The position numbers and the translations under genes were made by a program. Shown here piece after piece: positions 19,601 through 27,076 of a DNA stretch of 64,000 bases (positions are counted from its first letter, which is position 1; every line of letters starts with the position of its first letter). The stretch is taken from NCBI GenBank assembly GCA_027577415.1, contig JANBQS010000012.1, forward strand, positions 1 through 64,000. Reading direction: 5' to 3'. Origin of the DNA: Coemansia sp. RSA 922. Taxonomy: Eukaryota > Kickxellomycota > Kickxellomycetes > Kickxellales > Kickxellaceae. The notes beneath the pieces are model-generated. The model saw only the letters and a program-made list of their open reading frames with translations, had not been told where the DNA came from and searched no databases.

Positions 19601-22022
19601 GGCTAGCGTTGCTGTCAGCGCTGGGCGAGCCATGCTTGCTGTCATTGAATATGCGACTAGAGAGCACCCGGAACTGGCCTGGCTGAGTCTTCTCGGTCGC
19701 GGCATGGCTGGCGTGGCCAGACAGGCTGGATGAATGAGTCTCAGAAATCGGCTTGTGAGCAGCACGCGCTAGTCCGCCAGAGATGAACGTACTGCTGCGC
19801 TTCCAAAAGCTAGACCGCTTTCGAACAGAGTCGCCGCTCAGCGAGTCGGGAGCTCCGCTGGCCTCTGTCTGTCCAGGCGTAATAGAAGTGTTCGTACCAA
19901 GGTTACCGTGGCCCTGCCGCTCCCTCGACAATGGCGGCAACAAGGAGGGGTTTGGCGCGTCAGCTGGGTTGGTCAGTGTTGCGCCAGATGACGAGCCGGC
20001 ATGCTGTAGCGTAAGTGGTGGTGGCTCGCTCAGCGTTGAGTCGGTAGCTGCGGCAGTGTCACGCACCTCTTGCCGAGCAAGCGCCAAGGTGCTGGTCGCG
20101 ACAGGCTTGTGATGGAGTACTTGCTCACGAAGACGGAGTTTTAACATTTCAAGCTGGGGAGCCAGCGCATCCTTGAGCCAGGTGCGGTACCAGTCCTCAG
20201 TCAATATGGCCTCCAAGCCAATGCGAATTTCGTCTTCAGAGCCAAAGCCAAAGCCGATGTACTGGGCCATTTCGTGTACTACATTGCGGTCGATCTGCTC
20301 GGGCGAAACAAGCGGAACGCGCACAGGTAGGTAGTTGTTTACCATGGGCGACTCTACGTATCCCTTGCACATCCACGGATGGCGCACAATCTCGCCCATC
20401 GTTGCGCGGCGCTGGTGTGCTACTACCAAAAGGCGCGACAAGAGGTGCTTGCACTCGGGGCTGAGCCAGCTAGGGTACTCTACATGGCCGCGCTTAATCT
20501 TGGCGTGTAGGGCAGGCATCGACTGGTCGTCAAATGGCACTTTGCCGCATACCAAAACGTACAGCACCACACCAAAGGACCATAGGTCGACCTCGGGGCC
20601 AGTATATGGCTGTGCGTTTAGTAGCTCGGGCGCAGCAAAGTAGAGCGAGCCGCAAAAGGTCGACAGCTGGGAGCGCGGCGAGTACAGGTTGGACAGGCCA
20701 AAGTCGATGAGCTTTATGTTGCCGTTGGCTGAGATCAGAATATTCTCGATCTTGAGGTCGCGGTGGACAATAGAGTTGTGGTGACAATAGTCGATGGCCG
20801 AGGCAATTTGGCGGGCAAATTTGCGCGCATGCTTTTCCTTGAGGCGGCCGTGGCTAATAATGTAATCCAGCATCTGCCCGCCCGAAACAAGCTCCTGGAA
20901 TATGTAGTAGTGGTTTGGGTGCACCACCACGTCGTGCAGCATGCAGATGTGGGGATGGTGCAGCAGGCGGTTGATTGCCACCTCGCGGACGATGCGAATG
21001 TCCTTGTTCTCGCGCTGCTCGCGGTCCTTTGTTGTGTAGCGCTCGCGAGGTTGGAGCAGCCGAAGCTTTCGCTGGACGTGAACGGGGTATTTAACAGCGG
21101 CGGCAAGATCAGGCTGGCTCTCCAGCGCCAGGCTCATCAGCCAAGTCCGCCATGGCTCGACACTAGCGTCGATCGGGCCATCGGGCGCGGAGCAGGCAGG
21201 CGTGGTAGTCTCGCGGGCCCCGACGTGGGCTGTGCGCGACGATGTCGTGTCAAGCCTGCTGGGAAAGTAGATGGGCGCGTCCGGCTGCTGTAGCGGTATG
21301 ATCTTGGCCGCAACCTAGCGAAAAATTCCATCAACAATAGCAATATAAAAACAACAACAACAAACCCGGGTCGTTAGCGCAATCGCCATCACTGAGAGCA
21401 AGAAAGTGACAAATATAGAGTTCAAGCGCACAAAGAGACTTACCCGCTTGTTTGTGCGCGTATCCAACGCAACCTTGACTTTACCCATGCTTCCCGCGCC
21501 AATCGTCTTTGCCAGCTGATAGGGCCCTACCATGCGCCTACTACTACCGCTGCTGCTGGCCTTGTGCGGCTGAGTCCCAGGTGGTCCAACCTCATGTTGC
21601 TGCTGCTGCTGCTGTTGTTGTTGGTGATCAGTCGTCGGCGGTGGAGGCCTAGCTGTTGGTGCTGCTGTTGCCGGGTCATGAGCGTTGAACACGTGTTCTC
21701 CAAGTGTGCCGGTCGCGCGCTGCTGAAGGTATGATGATGGCTTTGCTTGTAGACGTGTGTGGTCATGCCCGTCGTCTGGCCGCGCGCCAGCGCCGATTGA
21801 GTTTACCCGCGAGATAGGTGTTGCTCCTGGGTGCGGGCCCATGCTGGGGTACTGGGCGTGGTCGCGCCCAAGGCTCATGGGCCGAATTCCGGACCGAGTC
21901 TCATTGTCAGTCGCTGACGCTGTAAGGACGTGGTGTCTGAGAGGCTGGTGTGGTTGCTGCCGAGGTAGGTGCTCTCTGCGCTGAGCTGGGAGCTCGCCAG
22001 TCGAAATAGCAGTGTCGGCCAT
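16602..22022 (-). CDS. KIN1: KIN1/KIN2-type (PAR-1/MARK) Ser/Thr protein kinase
   Basis: Two exons, 22022-21444 and 21314-16602, give about 1,763 aa; the 129-nt intron (gtaagt...gctag, phase 0) splits the kinase N-lobe between the P-loop and the catalytic Lys. Exon 1 has Pro/Gln-rich sequence and the P-loop GAGSMGKV. Exon 2 opens with VAAK, then an unusually long linker (about 100 residues) before the alpha-C helix. HRDLKIEN (Asp about residue 379), DFGLSNLY and APELL follow. More than 1,000 residues of low-complexity Ser/Thr/Pro/Asn sequence lead to a C-terminal KA1 domain ([12 protein letters not shown]... to the end), which binds anionic lipids. KIN1 kinases act at sites of polarised growth and secretion. 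I chose the ATG at 22022; the frame is open slightly further upstream, but without an ATG. Confidence 0.87.
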
Positions 22023-22425
22023 TCGCAAAGGCTAGTGTGGTGAGAAAAATTAGTCAGTGAGTATTCGAATAATAGCAAATGTCGACCCACGCGCGTAGAG
22101 TAAGATGAGAAGATGAGAAAAAATATATAAAATTATTTATAAAGGAGCTAGAAAGTATACAACGGAGTGTGAGGATCAAGAACCCGCTGCCACAACTGTG
22201 TCACGGCAGGGAGGCCCTCCAGGCCTCTAAAGGTTAATCCAAAAGTGGTATGGGTGGTTGATGTCGCTTTCGCGGTATAATGACAGAGAAGCTCTACTAT
22301 CCAGTTGGACCAGACTCAGGAACCCGTTACTCACAAGTTCCGTCGTTGACATGGAAACTATCCTCTAGCAGCTTCTATCCTTATCCAGTTGCTTTCCACC
22401 CCAATGTTTGTTTTGTTAAACGGAA
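22023..22425. other. Intergenic: KIN1 promoter and 3' flank of the Fanzor ORF
   Basis: AT-rich near KIN1 (22080-22145), then a more GC-balanced stretch with two adjacent perfect-stem hairpins. It is both the 5' region of KIN1 and the 3' flank of the Fanzor-like ORF, the place where a guide RNA would be expected. Confidence 0.45.
22183..22227 (-). ncRNA. Tandem hairpins 3' of the Fanzor ORF; candidate omega-RNA scaffold
   Basis: Hairpin 1: ctgcc (22187-22191) pairs with ggcag (22205-22209), extended by two C-G pairs after one bulged base. Hairpin 2: gaggcc (22211-22216) pairs with ggcctc (22222-22227) around a 5-nt loop. They lie about 200-240 nt past the Fanzor stop on the same strand. TnpB and Fanzor guide RNAs are transcribed from this relative position; that this one is, is inference. 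Confidence 0.3.
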
Positions 22426-23772
22426 TTACCCGCTGGCCGACTCATAAAGAGCGACAAGGACTACACGGTCACGTTCAGCGCGTTTGCTGTTGACCGCCCT
22501 ACGCCTAAGCGCTGCCGGGCCAGGTCCAACTAAAGGATTTGGCTCTGTCGCAAGCCGACTGGCCTCGCGAGCCTTCGCAGCCTGGCGCAACTGGCCAGCC
22601 CGGACAGCAGTGGGCATCCAACGAGGGCGCTCGTTCTGGGGCTTTGGCGGGCGAGGATCACGACGAATACACGCCGGGAAGGGACCCTTGTCGTCTTGAG
22701 GCAACGAACGGCGGGGCAGTGGATGTTCGAAGCGTGGATTCAGCTGACGGGCAGGCCTTGGGGTCGGCTGAGTAATGTGCGCGTAGTGGCGGACACGATG
22801 AGTATGGTAGACTGGTTCAAACCCTTCACTATCGCCGTCAGAGCCTATAACACGACGGTACACTGGAGCCGATCTGCACGATGCATAAGGAGCTAGGTCG
22901 TCCGAGGTCAAGGAGTTGTGAGGGACAACAGGGCGGTGCAAAACCTGTCGGTGCACAGGCGGATGCTCCAAATGCTTCACAAAGTACCACGGTCGAGGCA
23001 GACCCATGGCCAGCAGATAGCCCAAATACGCCATATTCCTCGCCGCATTGACGTCCCTGTTCCAGACGATGCCGCAGACGGAGCAGTGCTTGACAAAGTG
23101 GTTGTTGCTCGGCCTGGCCATGAAGCGGTGCTTGGTGTGTTCGTCGCCGAGCTTGCAAAGCTTGACCGGAGCTTGGCCAGTAGGGAGGCGCGTCGTGCAT
23201 GAAGAACAAACCTGCGATGTGTTTGCTTCTTTGATCATCACAACGTGCCAGCCCATACGGCGCCAACAGTCGACTAGCTTCTTGACCCTCGGGCTGGGTA
23301 GACATCCGCGCATATTATGTAGCTTAGCGTCGCCCATGTCGATAGTCGTACTGTCACGGTCAAAGCCGGCGGTGATATCGCGGCAGTACTTTGCAATGGT
23401 GCTAGCCTTTTGCTCGTAGGCTCGCCAGTTCATCACGCGCACACGGAGCTTTTGGTGCATCTCCATATGCTTGACAAAGCTGTCAGTCTTGTACAAGTAC
23501 CGCAACATAATCAGCATATCCTCCGGCGTCATTGCATTGCTCGTCCGCATCTTCGACATCCATAGCCGTAGGCCCAGTCTGTCGATGAGCCTGTTCATCT
23601 CCGCAGTACGCCAAGCGCTCCCGATATCCTCGTGATACTGCCGAGCCGAGATGGAGTACGTCCAATCCATGTTGCCAAGGAGTGCGCAGCTAACAATGTC
23701 CTTCTTTCCTAGGTCGCCGCCGATATGCTTGCGGGAAAAGACATGGAGGCAGGCAAACCATTCATTCAGCAT
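22426..23772 (-). CDS. Fanzor (eukaryotic TnpB-like RNA-guided nuclease), possibly 5'-truncated
   Basis: Encodes 448 aa. All three RuvC motifs are present: Asp20 in GGDLGKKD (RuvC-I), Glu182 in MIKEANTSQVC (RuvC-II) and Asp240 in WNRDVNAARN (RuvC-III). A zinc-ribbon sits between II and III: CSSC (189-192) and CSVC (230-233). The helical region with YKTDSF...MHQKLR...YEQKAS is also typical. Fanzors are transposon-borne nucleases guided by an omega RNA. Here RuvC-I begins at residue 20, so the N-terminal WED/REC part is missing. An in-frame TAA lies 28 nt upstream of the ATG. A pyrimidine-rich acceptor-like site (AG at 23729-23728) just before RuvC-I could mean upstream exons, but I found no matching donor. 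After RuvC-III the protein carries a ~195-residue Arg/Pro-rich tail that I do not recognise. Confidence 0.8.
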   Translation of the reverse strand: MLNEWFACLHVFSRKHIGGDLGKKDIVSCALLGNMDWTYSISARQYHEDIGSAWRTAEMNRLIDRLGLRLWMSKMRTSNAMTPEDMLIMLRYLYKTDSFVKHMEMHQKLRVRVMNWRAYEQKASTIAKYCRDITAGFDRDSTTIDMGDAKLHNMRGCLPSPRVKKLVDCWRRMGWHVVMIKEANTSQVCSSCTTRLPTGQAPVKLCKLGDEHTKHRFMARPSNNHFVKHCSVCGIVWNRDVNAARNMAYLGYLLAMGLPRPWYFVKHLEHPPVHRQVLHRPVVPHNSLTSDDLAPYASCRSAPVYRRVIGSDGDSEGFEPVYHTHRVRHYAHITQPTPRPARQLNPRFEHPLPRRSLPQDDKGPFPACIRRDPRPPKPQNERPRWMPTAVRAGQLRQAAKAREASRLATEPNPLVGPGPAALRRRAVNSKRAERDRVVLVALYESASG

Positions 23773-24109
23773 GTGACAAAGTAGAGGGTATCCATATAGT
23801 TATAAAGTACAACGATGTTTTACCTTCCAATCTCCAGTTTCTCACAATCGCTGAGTGTCTCATTGAATCCACTAACAGACAGACACGCAGTATAAAGCCA
23901 AACAACTAGTAAGCCATGCTCTAGTAGTTTTGTCAACTATTTACATTGTTTATGCTTAAATATAAGCCAAGCGGCTGTTGTGAGAGCATATTGTTGTAGC
24001 TTTTAGTATGCTTAATTTAAACACGGCGGCAGAGTGCCCAAGTTCACCAGTCCGTACGTCTCTATTTAATAAATAAATAAAAGTATAAAGATAAAAGGTG
24101 ATTGCCTAA

Positions 24110-24210
24110 CTACTCCACGGCTGCTGGTGCACGAACCCTTATATATGGGTAAATGGTCCGTGGGAGCAGTAACGGCACTACTACTTGTGATCATGGTGCC
24201 GTTGATCACA
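24110..24210. repeat. Cluster of nested inverted repeats
   Basis: Directly visible pairs: ccacgg (24115-24120) with ccgtgg (24158-24163), extended by near-matching ctactc/gagcag flanks; accc/gggt around ttatatat inside it; aacggcac (24171-24178) with gtgccgtt (24196-24203); tgtgatca (24186-24193) with tgatcaca (24203-24210). The last two overlap and are mutually exclusive as hairpins. Such clusters occur at transposon ends or structured RNAs. Confidence 0.6.
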
Positions 24211-24289
24211 GCTGTAGAAATTAGGCCTAAATAAAAATGTCGGATATTGTCACTGAGCGTCGAAATCCTACACCGATAAAAGAGAACAA

Positions 24290-24928
24290 ATGGCTATAGA
24301 AATTCTCTCCAACTCAAAGGCATCCGCCGTGACAACTTCCTCGCAAAGCAACTCCAGCTCGTGGCAGAATTTCATCTCTGAGATCCTCGATTTCGGCCTC
24401 TGTCAACTCGACTTGGACTATACATCACTGGCCGTCAAAATGACTCAATTTGAGCACTTCTTACTTCAAGATCAGATGGCACATTTGGCAAGCACAAGGG
24501 ATTGCATTCACCTTGCAAACATCAGCGCACAGCCAAAGACATTACGGCTTTCTAACCTATTCAAAAATCGGCATTGCTCTCAGATCACTTAACTGCTACT
24601 GCAAGCATTCTCATCCACAAGGGCTTCGATCACCACATAAGTACCTACTTCAATGCCTACATTTGTCTCGGCGGTATCGGATTGGTGACCACTGTCATTG
24701 TTGCCGCACTCCTCTCAAAGTGACGGCTTATCTCTAAGGCAATCAATTTGCTCATACAAGTTGTCCAAGGCAGATCTGGCGCGGTTGCTTGTCGCCACAG
24801 CATGTCTGGGGTTAGACATTGTTGCGACGGTGGATAGAGAAAGCCAAACAAACGAAAATGAGCTGGACGTGAGTGCTGACAACCTGGTCAAAGCGGTAAA
24901 AATAGGAGCTGCCTTCAGTACAAAATAA
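24290..24928 (+). pseudogene. Possible decayed coding remnant, membrane-protein-like 3' end
   Basis: Three frames each carry pieces of protein-like sequence with stops between them. The best piece, 24556-24723, encodes about 55 residues ending in a hydrophobic helix (AYICLGGIGLVTTVIVAALLS) just before TGA, like the last TM of a transporter. A further open piece at 24698-24928 ends VKIGAAFSTK. No intron model joins them. I cannot name the parent family; it could also be chance. Confidence 0.25.
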
Positions 24929-25166
24929 AGATGGGGGCAATTCAAAGAAATGCGCTCGCCAATTGAGACTCGGGAGAGGAGATAGAAAATTTAAAGTAAA
25001 CAGAAGGGACAAGCAAAGAATAGTTTATTGAGACAAGCCATAAGGGCTCATATACGTCATTGAGGCTGGGACTGAGGAAGCGGGAAAAAAAAAAATCAAA
25101 ACCCTCGTCCTTCCAATTTATTTGAAGTTCCGATTGTGACACATTGCCTGTAATCTGAAATCTAAC

Positions 25167-26345
25167 ATGGCTGGTGTACGTAATGCATCTAGCTTGCTGC
25201 TTATCTTCTTAGCACTTGTCGGTCTGACAGTGGTCTGGCGTGATTTGCGCTACGACTTTAACTTTGCCGACGACATGCGCCGGGCTGAGCTTGCCCGGAG
25301 GACTGAGTCGGTAACAGCGACCATCACCTCGACTGCGATGACTACACAGACCGCATTGGTGACTGAGATGGTCCAGATCCCACGAGAGGTGCCTGCCTCC
25401 GATAAAACGAGTGCTGCCTTTGTTATCCTAACTCGCAACAGAGACCTCAATGATCTGCGCGAAACGCTGATACAGCTGGAGGACCGCTTCAATCGCCGCT
25501 ACCACTATCCCTACGTTTTCCTCAACAACGAGCCATTCAGCGACGAGTTCAAGGAGAAGATCGCCAGCGTCGTCACTGGCGAGTGCCAGTTCGGCCTCAT
25601 TCCACATGAGCACTGGTCGTACCCAGACTACATCAATCAGACCAAGGCTGCCGAGGTACGCGAGGATATGAAGATGCGCAAGGTTATCTATGGCGACAAC
25701 GAGAGCTATCGCCACATGTGCCGGTACGAGTCGGGCTTCTTCTTCCGCCATCAGCTGATGGACCAGTACAAGTGGTACTGGCGCGTCGAGCCAGGAGTCA
25801 AGTTTGGATGCGAGATTGATTACGACCCCTTCATGTTCATGGAGAAGAACAACAAGAAATACGGCTTCACTATCTCCATCAGAGAGGTAGTTGAGACGAT
25901 TCCTACGCTTTGGAACACCACCCTGGACTTTATGAAGAAGAACAAGGACATGGTTCCGGCGTCGAATTTGATGGAGTTTGTCACGGGCAAGGACGGCGGG
26001 TACAACCTCTGCCACTTTTGGTCCAACTTTGAAATCGGCAGCCTGGACTTTTTGCGGTCCAAGGAGTACCTGGCGTACTTTGACCACCTCGACCACGCTG
26101 GCGGTTTCTTTTACGAGCGGTGGGGCGATGCGCCAGTGCACTCGCTGGCGGTGGCGATGCTTCTGAACAAGAGCCAAGTGCATTGGTTCGAGGACATTGG
26201 ATACTATCACGGGCCGCTGTGGAACTGTCCCAAGGGCAAGGCCAACGCAAAGTGCTGGTGTCCCGAGGAAGAGTCGGTCGAGACCAGGAATAAGGGATGG
26301 TCGTGCACCTTGGACTTTGTAGCTCTGCCAGAACCAAATGCCTGA
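25167..26345 (+). CDS. GT15 alpha-1,2-mannosyltransferase (KRE2/MNT1/KTR family), copy 2
   Basis: Encodes 392 aa: a short N-tail, a TM anchor (about residues 7-25, SLLLIFLALVGLTVVW) and a Thr-rich stem, then the GT15 domain from about residue 82. The catalytic residues and motifs are the same as in copy 1, including WYWRVEPGVKFGCEIDYDPF and ERWGDAPVHS. Differences inside the shared 860 bp are few; the notable cluster is SIREVVE here against TIKEYVQ in copy 1. It should act in the Golgi on O- or N-linked mannose chains. Anchor and stem differ completely from copy 1, so the two proteins may sit in different Golgi cisternae or complexes (inference). Confidence 0.9.
   Translation: MAGVRNASSLLLIFLALVGLTVVWRDLRYDFNFADDMRRAELARRTESVTATITSTAMTTQTALVTEMVQIPREVPASDKTSAAFVILTRNRDLNDLRETLIQLEDRFNRRYHYPYVFLNNEPFSDEFKEKIASVVTGECQFGLIPHEHWSYPDYINQTKAAEVREDMKMRKVIYGDNESYRHMCRYESGFFFRHQLMDQYKWYWRVEPGVKFGCEIDYDPFMFMEKNNKKYGFTISIREVVETIPTLWNTTLDFMKKNKDMVPASNLMEFVTGKDGGYNLCHFWSNFEIGSLDFLRSKEYLAYFDHLDHAGGFFYERWGDAPVHSLAVAMLLNKSQVHWFEDIGYYHGPLWNCPKGKANAKCWCPEEESVETRNKGWSCTLDFVALPEPNA
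25461..26320 (+). repeat. 860-bp inverted repeat arm B (GT15 catalytic region)
   Basis: Partner of 15158-16017 in opposite orientation, about 9.4 kb away. Similarity starts abruptly at gaaacgctgatacag and stops at the gactttgt near the 3' end of the CDS; flanks diverge at once on both sides. Confidence 0.85.
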
Positions 26346-27076
26346 TAGGAGTTGCTGTTGACATTTTTCTTGGATTAAATCTTGCTATCCTCATCGATAA
26401 GACTCAATATGGCTATCTAGTGCACATCATTGCCATGGCGTTTAGTGCCCAATGAGCATTGCGAAGTTTCTACAGTCGCTGTAAAAGAGTTGATAGATCT
26501 ACACAATGTGTAACGTGACTGTGTTCTGTAGAGCAAAGAGGCGTGCATGAGACACACCTCTCGCTTGGCAGCGGTAGTGCTGGAGATAATAATTTGGAGT
26601 ATGTGGCCCGTGTATCATGGCCAGCCCCATGGATGACATTTAGGGTACCAACTAGTCATTTTAGCTACCTAATGCACAAATAGCTGTCAGGAGCGAAAAA
26701 AAAAACAGTCGCAAGCCATGTTAAAAATCTCACGGTATGACAGATTCACTGTCTGCAAGCTGACTTGCAGCATGCTTTTTCCCGCACTAAAGCGCAATTT
26801 AGTATGGCTATAGGCTTAAAGATGCGACATGCCTGGCAGCTGGTGCAGGGAAGTGCATATTGAGGCCCACGTGGACAGGTCATTCAGACACAAGCGATGC
26901 AGTCGCTGGCGTCATTGGCGCTGCGAGAGAGACTCTTTCTTCTTAGAACAGCCACCACTACAGTATAGAGGCCACGCGTATCTTTAAAAGGCGTCTGTGC
27001 CCTGCCAAATGGTATTACGAATACTCATATTTGCCAATACACTACTTATCCTCTGCAGCACCCTCTTCAGCTAGCA
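26346..27076. other. Intergenic region, GT15 copy 2 to pyruvate carboxylase
   Basis: No supported gene. The right end contains a tttaaaa element (26982-26988) and a C/T-rich leader leading to the ATG at 27077, consistent with the distal promoter of the pyruvate carboxylase gene. Confidence 0.45.

Larger units (their letters stand above)
22183..24210 (-). mobile_element. Candidate Fanzor-bearing element (ends undefined)
   Basis: The boundaries are set only by the hairpins flanking the Fanzor ORF. I could not match terminal inverted repeats or target-site duplications, and no separate transposase is visible. The insertion lies between the KIN1 promoter and a decayed region. Confidence 0.3.
23773..25166. 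other. Intergenic/decayed region between the Fanzor ORF and GT15 copy 2
   Basis: AT-rich, with the inverted-repeat cluster at 24110-24210 and a broken protein-like segment (24290-24928). The last 150 nt are A-rich and form the 5' flank of the GT15 gene. No intact gene is seen. Confidence 0.45.

Noticed and set aside
22484..23419. Plus-strand frames opposite the Fanzor ORF
   Set aside because: Arg/Ala-rich mirror frames without motifs. The minus strand carries the full RuvC and zinc-finger signature.
24110..24210. tRNA or CRISPR-like interpretation of the inverted-repeat cluster
   Set aside because: There is no cloverleaf with a TpsiC GTTCRA box and no regular direct repeats with spacers.
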